Shown here: positions 1 to 13,902 of the stretch, one piece after another | How the letters are laid out: every line of letters starts with the position of its first letter | Numbering within the stretch: the stretch's first letter is position 1 | Source: Davidsoniella eucalypti | Taxonomy: Eukaryota; Ascomycota; Sordariomycetes; Microascales; Ceratocystidaceae | Assembly: GCA_004009845.1 (NCBI GenBank) | Contig: RMBW01000048.1 | Span: 124,001-188,000, forward strand | DNA length: 64,000 nucleotides | Direction: 5' to 3' | Made by a program: the position numbers and the translations under genes | Notes under the pieces: model-generated | Database searches by the model: none | What the model saw: only the letters and a program-made list of their open reading frames with translations | Told to the model about the DNA's origin: nothing

Positions 1-517
1 CCTCGGCGGCAGCGGCGGGGTAGGCAGAGTACGGCATGGCTTCCGGCTCAGAGTCGGATTCCTCAGAGTCGCTATCGTAGTGAACACGGCGGCGATGTCT
101 GCTGCTGGAACCGCTGCTGCTGGAACCGTGGTAACGGCCGCTGGAAGAACGGTGCTTCGCGTTGCGGTGGCTGCTCTTGCTCCTGTGCTTGTGGGACGAT
201 CTTGAGTCTTGGGAGTCGCCCTCGGGGCTGCGGGTGCGCGATGACAGGCGGTTGGACTGGGTCTTCTGGGGGCCGATGATGGGATCGACGCCAGAGAAGA
301 TGCGCAGTAGCCGGATCGCGCTACGGTCGCTCTCAATGGGACGGATGTCGATGATGGAGGAGTTGCTGGAACGGCCGGAGGAGCTGGTGCGGCTGGACCG
401 AGAGGAGCGCTCAGAAGACGAGTAGCCAGAAGAGCTGGACCGTGAAGACGACGAGGAGGAGTATGAGGAGACGGGCGATGAAGACCGCATGGTGTTGTAG
501 GCGTAGTGATGGCTCAT
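1..517 (-). CDS. Serine-rich protein, 5' part (runs off window)
   Basis: An open frame runs on the minus strand from an ATG at 517 to the left edge without a stop (172 complete codons). The residues 11-50 region is almost pure Ser/Arg/Gly. A non-repetitive block around residues 54-75 (SIIDIRPIESDRSAIRLLRI) follows, then a second Ser/Arg/His-rich stretch and an acidic SDSEESDSE motif near residue 155. Codons stay G/C-ending throughout, as in the other coding regions here. I do not recognise a family; the Ser/Arg bias would suit a nuclear or heavily phosphorylated protein, but that is inference. The 3' part lies outside the window. Confidence 0.6.
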   Translation of the reverse strand, partial: MSHHYAYNTMRSSSPVSSYSSSSSSRSSSSGYSSSERSSRSSRTSSSGRSSNSSIIDIRPIESDRSAIRLLRIFSGVDPIIGPQKTQSNRLSSRTRSPEGDSQDSRSSHKHRSKSSHRNAKHRSSSGRYHGSSSSGSSSRHRRRVHYDSDSEESDSEPEAMPYSAYPAAAAE

Positions 518-3500
518 GATGGGCAAGTTGATAGTGTGAGTAGTGATATATGACAAGTAGAACGTAGCAGTCGCAGTATCAGAAGGACAGAGATAGTGGT
601 ACTGTTAAGAGATACTGTGATATGGGAAGGTGTCAAGAAGAGTGATATATCGAAAGAAGAAGGGGAAATGAGAAAAAATAGAATGCGAGTGAAGCTAGAT
701 ATATAAGCTGTGCGGATGAAGAGAGATGCTATATCTTATATTGAAAGACAATGGAAGTAGAAATGGAATATAAGCGCTATCCAACTCTTGATTCAACCGC
801 TGGCAGAAGAGGGAAACTTATATATTGAGGGTTTGCTGGTGCTATTTACAGCTTATCGAGAGCCTTAATATGGCAAAACAGTATCTACACCCCCTCCTCT
901 CCATATCGTTTGTTATTTTGGCGCTAGATATTATGGATGTGTTCTTCGCCCACATAACTAAAGGCAGATCCAGTCTGGCCTAATTTTTTTTTTTGTTTTA
1001 GCTGGGTGATTTGAGGCCTAGGCTGTGCTGACCACTAGAGAGAAAATAGCATACAGATAAGCAAGTGACTAGTTTTTGATGCCACCCACACCCTTCTATC
1101 ATCACAGCTAGGCTATAGGCTACATCGATCAAGCCATCAAGCGAGGAAAGCAACCTGTTCCTTTGCACGCTAGGGGGGGGGTGAGATATTCGGTTCGGTA
1201 AGGCAATGGATGGCCAAAAAAATATTGAGGAATATATCAAGAAAAGCTTCATTATCATCAAGGCCATGACTACTACATGTTGGCAGGTTCACTAGGTGAA
1301 AGGTACGCCTCAGAATTGGCGGATCCATATTTGAATATCAGGTTGCATGCCTGCATCAGATCAGGTCGGATCAGGTCGTGTTAGGTTTGTCAATAGAACA
1401 AGAGCCCAGGTGCACACACCTACTAGCCCTGCATATATATCCGCATGTACTCGGCAAGAAATGTCGTAGTGTTGGGGTCATACATACAGAGACCGACATA
1501 CTATGTATCGGTATAGTTGTAGTTGTATACATGGTTTCTAGATAGACATCTCAAGGGGTGGATATGCCGGTGCCAGACATCTTCAGACCAGCTCCCGCCT
1601 AGTCAGCAAGCTACGTTAGCCATAGTACATATTACATATGTAGCATCAGAATCACAAGTGCAGTTCGCTGATAGTGTGGGGTGCCAAGGCAAGGGAGTGA
1701 AAGTCAGTGAGGGGCCTGACAAAGCAAGCCAATCTCCTATCATCGCCCTCACACTCACAGCGAACAACAAGACAAACAGGACAGCAAGACAATGGAAAGG
1801 CAAAGCCTGCGTCGAGTTATAACACGGGATCTCCTATATAAACACGGGTTCTAGATGCGCCGCAGGCCAACAACACACACTAAAACGCGTTCTAGAGCGG
1901 CGGCGATCACTGTAGGTTAGACACATCAGTACATAGTATGTGCCTATATATGTTGTATATATATATAGAAGTATTTACATACACGCTTGGGATGATCTGG
2001 AGCCACACCACTAACGCGAAGAAAGCTAGTGCTGACGACCGTCTATTCGAGCTTTGTGGTCAGTGGCCGGCCATATTGGCTCGCAAACGGCGGTTGAGCG
2101 GCCACATAGCAAGAGCAGCTGCTAAAGCAACCATGCAGTCGCAGTATAGATGCAGTAATAGGCGCAGTACTATGTTGTATGTGTGTACATATGCAGTAGT
2201 AGAGATGCGGTAGAAGAACAAGGCCTCAGGAACAACATCGTCCAATGGCTGCTGCACTCCTGCTCCTGACAAAACAAAACAAAACAAAACAGTGTCTATC
2301 CCGGCCACAGGTTGGCCTAGGCCCCGAATATGCCGATTAGACTGTGTATATCTACAGATATGTTCGTGGGATCTTCCAGTGACGGCGAAACAAAGTCGCA
2401 AAGTCTGGAGACAAATGCACAATGCACATGCACAGGCATTATGAACAGCTCATCGTCGGTCATAAGCAGGATAGCGCACAAGAGAATCTCCGGAAAAGAA
2501 AAGAAGAAGAAGAAAAAAGGGAGCTGGTTGTACCTTGCCGTGCCAGTTCTTCTCTTTGTGGCGACGCCTATGCACGCAGTGCTGCATAACCAGATCTCAG
2601 TTCACCGGGTTCAAGCACTGATGAACAAGAATAGGCCTTCAGAGCCTGAAAAGGAAAAAGGCAGGGCCAGGCTAGGCGGTATAAGCCCTTGTGTACGCCC
2701 CACCAGGTGCCTTAGCGAAGCCAATAAAAGCAGTCAGAGGCGGCCAAGCCGCGCTGGAAGTTCGTTAGTAAACTATGTACACTAAACCCTTAGTTTAACA
2801 AGAATCAAACAAAGGCTAAACAATTCCAGCGCTCAGCGCGCTATGCTGATAAAAATAAAAATTAAAATGAAAAAATAATATCCAAAAGCCGCCTTCAACT
2901 TGGGTTGTCAGGTGAGTGGCGGCTGCCAGAGTAACAGTCTATCCGGCCATTGTAACCAAAGGTTACTGTTCTAGCGTAGCGTTACAGATAGTATTACAGA
3001 TAGTATTGCCTACCACTTGATTTGTATTGTCTTTATTGCCTGTTATTGCTAAAAATATTGCCTGCCCACAGCAAGCTTGTCGTTCGCCTTGGATAGACAA
3101 GCCTGGTAGAGAGGCTATATTCCAGTTGGCACAACAGTTTTGTTTTCATTTTTGCACGTTCTCTCTCACAGATATGATAACACTGGGCCACAAGTATCTA
3201 GTCACAATAACCCGCTATTCCAATATAATCTCCGTCGAAATGGACAACACATCACTGCACGCCGTATCGTGCTACTCTGTATCTTTTCTTTCTCATGATT
3301 TCTAAGCTCGAGACTTCCCCTTCTCTCTCATCACCCAATGGACCACGCTATTGTTCTATCTAGCTTGAGGGAGCTATATGCTAGTAACAGACGTCTTCAT
3401 CCAGGCCTGTCTAGAACCCAATCGCCCCCCATACTGTTGTTGATCTCATCCGCCAAGTTTGCTATGCCTGGTTGTCTTCCTATATGCTTATATCGTTGCT

Positions 3501-6500
3501 TATCATGATTTGTTAGCGGTTAGCTCGCCAGCTCACCAGGAAAAGAATCTAGCAGCATATTTTCTTTTCTTTTCTTTGCGTGGCTCGGCCAAGTTTGGAA
3601 CAGGCATTGTTACATGCACCATGCCGTTTTCAGGAACAAACGGATTTACAACGAACCAATGAACAACCTAGAGGAAACCACCATCCGGCCAAATCGGTCG
3701 AGCTGGCTGTCTCGCATTACTTCGTGTGGTATGAGATGTCTAATGGGTATGGATGGGTAGGCGTACGTGGCGGTCGTCTTGCGTCTTGCTTGTTTGCCCA
3801 TGTGAATATATGCGTTACATGCACATTACTGCAAGCATATATGTATGTATATCTATATATCTATACAAATGTATCCAAAGAACCGATATTGTCCCGCCTA
3901 CGTATGCATATCTTGCTGTGGGAGTAGGATAGGAGCTTCGCCCTTGATCAAAAGTACATGCAAAGGCGCATAGAATGTCCTGTATCTGCAAACCTACTAC
4001 ATATTCATTATCTATACACATATCTAGATATACTTCGAACCCACATATGGCATATTCGTGTATGTTGGGGTACCAGATGATGTGTGAGATGAAATATCTC
4101 CTTATGGCCTTTTGGAGAGGCGATTATCATGCCATTGAACCATAAATACTAATATATTCATATTCCTACCGTGAAACCGCTTGCTGTCTTTTTTTTTTTA
4201 CGAACACGATGCCGACGAGTTTCCCAATATTTCCCAAAAGACGACCAGAGTTGGTTTTGTCCTGCAGTCTTTCGGAATCTAGGCACGTCGATGAATTTCA
4301 GTGCCCTGCAAAGAATAGAGGAAGCATACATTATAGTGCACTATCAAAGACTCTAGTCGAACTTCATGGCCCAAGATCCCATCAGTCAGCTATGAGTCTA
4401 GAATGGTAATAGTGGCATATGGGCTCCTTCTTCCTGGCAGCTTTGCTTCCCACGATTAGGCACACGCCCTTCCCCCTTCGATCTGTCGTTTGGGCAGCTG
4501 ATGTCTGGTGCTTTGCTTGCTTTGAAGTTCGCGTAAATAGTCTTCTTGGAGATAGAAAGTGACGGTTGTTGGGGGGGCTATGGCTGCGTTTAGAAAAACG
4601 CCTGATATCACGGATTACATACATCTATTTCCGCCGAATACCTGGCCGAGAGACATCACTTGTACGATATGTATTACTACTACAGCTGCTTTTTGGTCGA
4701 AGCCTTGCCAAGAGATAATATCTACGCACGACTATAATGGGCAGCTGAATATGCGGAATATATCGTCGATTTTTACAAAGGCAAATTAACAAAAGCCACT
4801 CAGATACGCATGTACATAGTGCTCTCAGCCGAGTCACCGTAACCGTCTGATATCCGATTTGATAGGCATTTGCCAGATTGATGTTGTTGCTCGGGTGAAT
4901 ATACCCATTTAGCCGGGAATGGCAAAATGTAAATGCAACATACGAACTAACCACCAAAAACCAAAACCGCCTAGCGTGAGCCTTCTATTATTCGTGAATT
5001 TTGCCGGCTCGCTTGCTTGACGATGGTGGTCTACACATCAGTACTAACATACAGATATAAAGCTTGTTAAACAACGTGGAGAAAACAAAGTAAAGTGAAA
5101 TGTAGTCAGTGCTTAGGTTCGTCATTGTACTGACCAACAAACAAGCCTTTTCTAGAGGCAAAACGGGCAGAGGCTATGACGCTCAGACCTTTTTTTTTTT
5201 TCCTCTCTATCCTCCTTATTCCCAACAAGCTCCAGAGTCTTCTCTACAATATAAAATCCCCTTGACAGATAACTACTTCCCAAACACAGAGAGAAAGTTG
5301 ACGTCACATCCACACACCCTCTCAAATGTTCCCTACTTGGACCTAAACATCGTCATCCACTGATCTTTTTTTTCTTCTTTTTTTTTCTTGATCTCATTGG
5401 GCGCCTAATAGGGCTCGTCATCGTCTATGTATTGTTGCCTGAAGACCGTGGGGGAAAGGGTGTAGTCAGCTTGTTTTTTCAACGCCGGGCGTGTTTTTAT
5501 GTAGACACAGACTATCTAGTTTTAGTTGCTTGTGATACCATTCGAATGCCAGAGTCGCAAGAACCTGGTGGGTTGCCGCCCGTTTGTAAAGCAACCCAAC
5601 TCAGCCTAGGCCATGCTTTCACCAGTCAGTCTTGGTAGCTGACCTGGTTAGTGTGGCAAATAGTACGCTGTGTGTCAAGTCCTTTCCCTCAATCACTGCA
5701 TTTCGAGGTTGAGTAAGCCCAAGTATAGATGCAAATGGTCCTCTCTTTAGGCCTCGTCGTCACATCACAACGAATCTACATTTGCAAGGCGGTTGTTGAA
5801 ACACTTGCAACTTATCGAGACTAGCTTTTCTAACCCTAACTTGCTGCTTCTCCCGCTCTTAAACCCTTACATAATTTATGCATTCAGCGGGTAAGTGCAG
5901 TAAGCTAGTGGATGGCCAAGTCACTAATACATATAAATATGATGATATATGCAGCGCATTGGATATTTATTACATATCATGTTACCATCGACTGCAGTGT
6001 TCTATCTACTTTAAATCTTGGAGTCTTACTCTTAATAAAAAATAGCAAACAAACAGTCGGAGGTCCGACCCTTTCATAGTGTCGAACGTGTGTATCTAGA
6101 CAAACACTGATATGCCATCTCTATTGGATCTAAGTGCCTCTTTAACTCTCGTTAGATTATTCTCAACACACTACATCTTCTCAAAAGCCATGAAGCGGCG
6201 TCCTTTTTCGGTTGTGCAAAGCCTCCCGACAGCCCTGTGAAAGCTTTTTCATTCCAATATGCATGGGCTTCACCTACTTTGTTTCAATTCTTTCCTTTTC
6301 CTTCAGGATCGGCTCGCTTTCACATCTGTAATGTACGCACAGCCGCTTACTTTTTTTTTCATTCTTTTTTTTTCAGCCAGATGACCAGTAGAGTTACTTG
6401 TCGGTCGGCTGAAGCCCAATTTGTATTTTAGTATGGCGAAGAGATTCTCAATACAACCAAATGATGGAATATGTACAGATAAGTATGTAGATAAATGGAT

Positions 6501-9500
6501 GGATGGGATGGCACATGCATACGCCTCCCTTGTCACGGTCTTGCCTCCTGGTATTGAATCACAATTGGCAGTGGCTTGGATTCTCTCGATCAACAACAAG
6601 AACGAAGCGAGAGTAAAAGTACGTATCACAGACAATCTAGACATTCCTACTGATGACAGGCTACAAGACGACTATACAGATAGTTGGAGACACTGGCCTG
6701 ATTGCACAGATTAGCTGGTCCATCACAGCATCTACATAGCAACAGTCCATCCACACAACTAATCTCATCAACACAAGCGAACTGTATATCCTGACACTTG
6801 TTTTTACGGCTCGTTTTTACGACTTGTTTTTACTGGATGGGATTCATTCCTGATTTTCATTCTGCATCCTGACAATCTCCGACCTGGCTTGGCTGGTGGA
6901 TTCAAATCACCACTGAGCGAAAGCCAGGCAACACCAGAAATAGTCGAGAGGCCTTTGCCGAAAGGTTAGCCTCCAAGTAGGTGGGCACGTGAAGTTTAGT
7001 TGTCCAGACCAAAGGTGTGTACATTAGCTGTAGAAAGGTCCGCCATCCTGCTCCTCGCTATTACTCCCGACAAATCGAGATGGATATGGGCGTGTGGGGG
7101 AACAATGAGGTTTTTTTCTTCTTGCTTTTTTTTGAGGCCAACAAGGCTACATGACACATTGATATGTAGACGAGAAACAACCGCTGCAGCCAGATGGAGT
7201 CCAAGATGAAGAAGTGACGTCGGTGCCCTCTTGGCCGTGGCTATTCTGTTGATTTGTCTCTGTTATCTCCGACGTGTAGCTAACGAACCAAAGACTAGGA
7301 AAACACAGCGGGCTGTACTTCATTCTCTCTATGACTGACTGCTCGTCTTTCTTCACAGCGTAAGATAACAACTCCTCCTTTGCCAGCGTCATCTAGGCAG
7401 CATCGCATCAAGAGGGTTTCTGTTTATACTTTTTTTTTCTTCTTTTTGTTCTGAGCTGTGGCCACCGCCTTGTTTTCCCAGTGGACATTATATATCACAG
7501 CCGAATATAATGAGATCGACTGTGGCTCTGGTTGGGCACTTGGAATAAAAGAAGCGCCCAACAGAGATGCCCAAGGGAGAGAGAATACAACCAACGTCAT
7601 CGAATGCTTTGATTTTTTTGTGATCGTGAGGGGTTTGGTTTAACCCTAACATGTCGGTTTTCTAGAAATCAGTTTCTTGTGACAGGAAAACTAAAAAAAA
7701 AAAACACAACAGATTACTAAGCTAAGTGTTCTCTTAGGTTTATTATTGGAGAGAACATTATGTACACAGCTACTGGACAGCTAGTTGTAGCTGAAAAATA
7801 AAAAGGAGGGTTTCGGAAATTGTTTATAGTGAGTGTCAGTTTGTTTTTTCTCTTTCTTTCCTCTCTCAGATTTCTGTATGAATATATGTAGCATCTTCCT
7901 GGCGATGCTTCATATTCCAAGTCTCCCCCAAAATTGCCAAGAATTGATTGTGCAATCAAGCATCCTATCTTGTTCATCATAGGCTACTTTTCCTCTTCGA
8001 TAGTTCTCCGGCGGCTTCTTTGACATGCTAGTGTAAACCGATCTCCTACTTGAAACCTCCCTGTCAAAAGACCACCTTTCCAGGGGCTTCTTTTCTTCTT
8101 TATTCCACCTACTATACCTACTATACCTACTGTAGCTATAATCTTGGCTTTTCCATCTTCATGCGATAGACGGTGCACGATAAAGCTAAAATCCGTTTTC
8201 TGCTTTTGGTACTTCTTTGCTTGAAGGGCTAGACAAGACGCCATGACGGGAGCAATAAAAGAGATAGTCATTCTCCTTCGTTTAGGCGCAGGTGAGAGTC
8301 GCCGCTGTGGTCATAGCTGTAAAGGTCTGTATTGCATTGTATTGTGTATTTTTATAGGGTCGATCGACTTTCTCCCATCCCGGTAGGTGTACTGAAAGAA
8401 GAACGGCTGCCTGTAGCTTTGCATAGAAATAAAGAAGAGACACTGAAAGCACAGGTGAACCGTGCCCTATTTCCCTCCGACTACATTAGTCAGTATGGGT
8501 TTAAAGCAACTATAGGCGACAAGCTAATACTAGAGCACTGTATCCGAGAGCTGCCAAAGCCAGCAAGAAGAGACGGGCGCCAAGCCTCCCGGTCTACGAT
8601 CAGGTAGCAAAAACAGAGCCAAACCAGGGGGCCTCTACTGTTTCTGTTTTCCCCTTGACGCATGGTACGGACCAGCAGCGGGCCAATGCTATAGCGACAG
8701 CTGGCAAGGACTCAAACTTCGATTCAACGTTCGGCAGCAAAGTTTTCCTGTAGTTGAGATTCCGGTCTACTCGATAATAAGAGGCAAACGAGAAATAAAG
8801 GATAGACTCTTGATCTCGACTGCGTGGCATTTTTGGGACTGAAAGCAGTCTATCTACACGATAGGTCGCTAAACCATAGCCATAAACGCATGATCATCCT
8901 GTGTAATAGCGAGGTAAAACCCCGGCTTGTGTTGCCCAGAATCAATTTACGGTGGAACATGGATACACGACAATCAAACTTGATGTCGACGAGGCCGATC
9001 ATGAGAAGCACTGTCTCGAGAGAAGAATACATTGGTTTGTGGCATGTACAGAATCGAGTACAGTGATAAGGTTTGCCTAAATACATATGTGTCTAGATAT
9101 TTGCATACATACATCTGTATATATTAATTGTATACTTTAACTACATATGTACACACATAATGTATTGAAGATACATTAATGACGTCTCAGCTAGTGTGGC
9201 AAACACAATGACCCTCAGACGCCCTGTTTGCCTGTCTTTTTTTTTCTTTTCCCTTATGCTCAGAGTTCTTCTTACCTGGCCCGTGAGGCCGATCAGCGTT
9301 TGCAGAGAGCTCCGACAGTGATTGGGGATGACCTTGTAAGGAATACTTGAAGAGGAGTATGTGAATGTGAGGCGTAATTGGTAAGATATGCACATCGATA
9401 TAGCAGCTATAAAGGTCGTATTTACAAATAGTCAAGGCTGGGAAATAAGAACGATAGTACGGAAGATAATCATGACCATGACAGATAATAGCAATAGGAA

Positions 9501-11260
9501 CAAAGATGGGAAGGTCAAAGACACGAGTGATACACAGACTGCGAGATACTTGTACATACAGAATATAGAGATAGAAAGACAGAGACACATAGAGAGGAGG
9601 CAAGATACACTGTGTGAATACTAGCCCTGTTCTTTAATTTAGCATGTTAGAAAGTATTAAGAGAGGCGCCCTGCTTTGATGAGCCTACCTGCCGCAAGCT
9701 TTTGTTCTAGTCTCAAACAGAAACAGGGTTGAGAATCTGGAAAAAGGTTTGGGATTTTGCCGGCCGGCTGGATAGAGGAAACTCCGAGAGAAGCTTCAAA
9801 GCAGTCAATATTGAGCGAGTCATTGTCTACCGTGTGTCCGTACCAAAGCGATGGTTCTTATCATAGTACGCTTTCATAGTACATATATCTGTACAATCAA
9901 AGACTCCAGTTTGTGTAGATAAACTTTTAGCGTAGCGGAGTCGCTAGTATAGTTGTGGTTAACTCGTAAAGTTAGCCTAGCTTATTTTGTAGGCGGCTGT
10001 GTGAGATACAGTGCAGCTGGCACAGTAGACACTTGGTTAAATGCTTACAAACTGCATGCAGTAATCTCGTAAAGCTTGTCGGAATATAAATGCACACGGT
10101 GCTGGAATACGACCCTAGTAGCCACTCAGAGCACTCAGAGCCCTGGAACAAGAAGACAGACCCTGTAAAAACCCCGTAAAAGTGCTGCACAAATGAAAAT
10201 GTGAAAACGGGGTCCCTGGCCCCAATCAAAGGTCCGGCGCTCCTTCCCAGCCTAGATACCTAGATACCTGTTATGGAGCCGTGCAGATAGCACTGTGTAC
10301 TTGCTACAGCCACAATGTGCTTTCTCTCTCTGCTCGTGGAGGTACTTGCCGCTTTCTACTGTAGGTTTCACACGGTAGAATAGTAGCAGTTCTTTGATAA
10401 TGGTACATCTACAATATTACAATATTATTTGTAGTAGCATTTGTAAGTAACATAACTGAAAAAGACGCCGAGCAGCGATCAGCATTATCCACAATTTCTC
10501 ATTTCTCTTGTCCTGATCTGCCACAGACAGGTAAAGTCAGTTGCAGTTGCTCTGTCTGGATTTTGCAGTTGTAGTCTTTGCTTTTTTTTTTTTTTTTGCT
10601 GGCGATCGCAAAGCAACTACTCTCTGCTCGTTGCTCTCTGACGGTTTCATGTTTTGTGGTTTCTTAGAAAGAGCTCTAAACTAGTAACTACTCTTCCCCC
10701 GTTTCTTTTCTTTCTATTCAGACTTTCTGTTCTCACGATTTCTTTCTCTTCTTTTTTCCTTCAATTTTGCTTCATTGATGCTTTATTTTTCGTCATTTTC
10801 TTCTCTTCGTATCCGGCCTCAGCGCTATTATTCCACTAGCTAAATCGCTTCATTTTTTCGACTCTGTATATTATTTTCCATTTATTACTTTCTTTCTCCA
10901 TTTTTATACATTACCCGAATCCGAACAGCATAATTACTTTGCAGACGATAGTATCCAGTCCAGACGAGCCATTCCAGCGGCCCCATCAACCATTGCGGCT
11001 TCATTCGTCTATATCACGCGCAGTCTTACCGATCGTCTCTGCATTTCTTCGATACCAGTTACTCGAGCCGTCCGATTATCCACAGATCACACTGCATCCA
11101 GCCCGTATAGACCCGTTGGGTCTACTGCTGCTGCTGCTGCTGCTGCCGATGAAGACTGCTTGTCGCTAACTGGCTCTTCACCCGCTTGTGCTACCTTCCG
11201 TATTACGACAGCCCGTAACTTCCGACTTGCGTGTCTATTTGCACGCCAAAACATATTGCC
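518..11260. other. 10.7-kb gene desert
   Basis: No supportable gene. The longest frames are about 150 codons or less, scattered over all frames, rich in Cys/Tyr/Ser and without family features; I found no chain of exons joined by plausible splice sites. The DNA is A/T-rich with many T runs and TATA/TACATA-type simple sequence. Small direct repeats occur: a 5-bp AAAAC array near 2270-2290, a 14-bp duplication near 2984-3007, and three copies of a 9-bp CCTACTATA-like unit near 8108-8134. No tRNA or transposon signature was seen. It could hold untranslated RNA or long promoters for the flanking genes. Confidence 0.5.
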
Positions 11261-13902
11261 ATGGACCCGACCAATAACAAACACTCCGAGTCCGGCTTCG
11301 AGCGCCGGGCCTCGCAACGCCAATCCGCCCACATGTCTGTTGCCTCTGTAGGCAACAATTTCCAGCTCGAAGCCGCGATGGGCGTGGCCGAAGCTGCTGC
11401 TTTCGACGCACTCATTTCCGATGGTCCAATGAGACCATCTGCCCCACACCAACAATCATCGTCACCACCGTTGCGCTCTAGTCTTAGCACTCGCAATAGC
11501 ACCGCCAAATCGTCCGACACGTCTCAAATAGCGACCTCCGCCATGCCAGTGCCTCTCACAATGCAACCCTCTGGCTCTAGTTCCGCCGGCCCTAGTAATA
11601 CGCGGTCCAGCATTGCCAAAGGACCCCAAAACCCGCTTCAAAACCAGCCGAAGACCGACTACCTAGCCTCCGACAATGGCGGCTCTAGCCAATATCCAAT
11701 GGGCGCAAACTCTTTCGCCCTGGCCTCCGAGACCTCTGCTATGCCGTCATCTGGCCCGTCACATCCATATGCAATGTACCAACAAGGCATCTCGGACTCT
11801 GCTATACCACCAATGCCTCAGGCTATGCCTCAGGCTATCCCTCAGCAGCAAATGGCTATGCCAATGGCCATGCCACAGGGACCATCACACCCCTACGGAA
11901 TGTTCCCTCAGAATGTCGACATGATGGCCTCTGCTATGCCACAGCAAAATAACATGGCTATGCCAATGGCCATGCCAATGGCCATGCCTATGCCCGTTGG
12001 ATTCGGCGGTGGCTACCAGCGTCGTATCGGCCCAGACGGCGAAGAATCTGGGTTGGTAGGCCCTTTCGGCCACCTGGAGGAACTGCCCCCGTATTCACAA
12101 TATCCGGCCCAAGGTCACAGCGCTAGACCTTCCAACGCATCAGCGAATGCTGCCTCGAATGCTATCTCAACTCCTGTCTCCAACACTCCCGCTGCCGCCA
12201 CTGCTGTATCCGCTGCTGCCGTTGTAGGGGCCACAGCCAACGAATCAACGGTAAACAGCCCAGCTTCTGCTGTACCAGCCGAGCACAATCATGTCATTTC
12301 GCGTACAATGTCGTCACAATCTCGCCGGCAAACAGCGCAGTCTATTACCGGCGCGTCAGTTCTTTCTGGGCGGAACTCGAGAACGCAGTCGACCAACACC
12401 ACCCTTCCGCCAATCTCGGGCGCCGGTGGCATCGGCCTGGCTACCCGCGACCCCGAGTTCGCCTCATCAGCTGATCTGGATAGTCCACGGTCTGCTGCCC
12501 CCCGCCATAGTTTTGCGTCGGGGCACAGTGATCATGAGATCAACACCGCAGCTCTGACAGTCTCAGAAAAGAATGCTGGAAAGAAGCCTTGGCAAATCGC
12601 CGCTCGCCGGAAAATCGGAGGTGTTGTTCCAGTTTGGGCCTTGATGCTTATGGGCGTTGCGCTTATGGTCATGGGCATTGTTCTTGGTGCTGTTATCGGT
12701 ACCGTTGTATCAAGGCAGAAGAAACAACACCCTCCTCGTCCAATGTATGTAAATCCCTCCTCACTCACTTTCAACCCATATTCTAACATGTAGTTCATAG
12801 GAGTGGCCTTGGCGGTGGTTTGTCTAGAGCACAAATTGTCCCCTTGACTTCAGTTCCTAGCAATCTTGCTCCTATGGTCACCGGCAAATACACTATCCCA
12901 CCTATCATGGCTAATGCCGCACCCGCTGCTTGCCTCAACGACACTACTTACTCACAGGCCTGGAGCTGTAGTATGCCCGTCTCTTATCGCATGAATATTG
13001 AGCAAGGCGGTACTTCTGATACCCAGGATTACACTGTCTCGTTATCGTTGAACACCAACTCAAACTCGAGCTCCAGCAAGTTCATCTGGGGAAATCAGCC
13101 CATAACTACACCTCCTACTCTATTAATGTCTGTTGTTAATGACACTACTGAATCAAGTTGGGGTCCCGCTTGGTGGTTCAATATCACATATGACAAGACC
13201 GTAATTATCTCCGAGGATCGCTTCCCATCATACTCTGGCTCTTCCTCTAAGCTATTCAAAAAGAAGCGCGACGACAGCACTACCGTTACCTCTACTACCG
13301 ATGACTATGCGGGACAGGATACGATTACTCTGACCACCACTGTCACTTCTGCCGCTACTGAGACTCCCCCCACGAAGTCCAAAGACCATAGCAAGATGAG
13401 CGGGTTCAATCGCAAAGGCGTCCCGTCCTTGGAGGAGGGTGATATGGCTTGGATTTGCACCTGGCCTAACACCATTCTTGACTTCTTGATCTACCCAGAT
13501 CAGAACAACAGTATCTCTACCGGTGTATCTCCATCTTATACCGTTTCTCTTCCATCGCCCACCAGCGATACTACAGCGGATGCCTCTAGTGCCACCGCAA
13601 CCTCGACCAGCAGCAGCTCTCCAAGCTCACCATACCCCAAAGTCATCCGCTTGTCGGAGCAGCGTATGGAAGGTGCGGGCTCTGCTGTATGCAGAAAAGT
13701 CCAGATCATCAATGGTGGCCAAGATGCTATTGCCGTTGTTGATGACGACAACAGGGCTATCCAGGTCACTCTAGTAGAGAAGCCAGATGCTGATAACCAC
13801 CGTCGTATGCGTCGTGACTACTTCTACGATGACTTCAGTAACGATATTTACCGTAGAGGCGGTGGTGGGAATTCATGTGCTTGCATGTGGATTTTGTCAT
13901 GA
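11261..13902 (+). CDS. Single-pass membrane protein, probable DUF7820 family
   Basis: Two exons, 11261-12744 and 12801-13902 (861 aa). The intron 12745-12800 starts GTATGT, has a CTAAC branch and ends ATAG; splicing joins AT|G and continues SGLGGGLSRAQ. I chose the ATG at 11261 because of its GCCATGG context; an in-frame ATG at 11231 is weaker. Residues 1-450 are Ser/Pro/Ala/Gln-rich and disordered, with MAMP-type Met-Pro repeats near residues 195-250. A hydrophobic span (PVWALMLMGVALMVMGIVLG) near residue 463 is followed by positive residues RQKKQ, so the C-terminal 370 residues are probably extracellular or lumenal. That part has Cys-bearing, aromatic motifs (AWSCSMPVSYRMNI, GPAWWFNITYDK, DMAWICTWPNTILDF) interrupted by Ser/Thr stretches. 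The layout matches fungal DUF7820 proteins of unknown function as I recall them; the family name is the least certain point. Confidence 0.75.

Noticed and set aside
2330..2785. 151-codon frame in the gene desert
   Set aside because: Low-complexity, Lys/Ser/Cys-rich, poor codon use, no domain, no good start context.
5829..5840. TAACCCTAAC telomere-like words (also near 7642)
   Set aside because: Single copies, no array; chance or promoter elements.
6894..6915. T-arm-like GATTCAAATC with short stem
   Set aside because: Loop of nine and no matching acceptor, D or anticodon arms.
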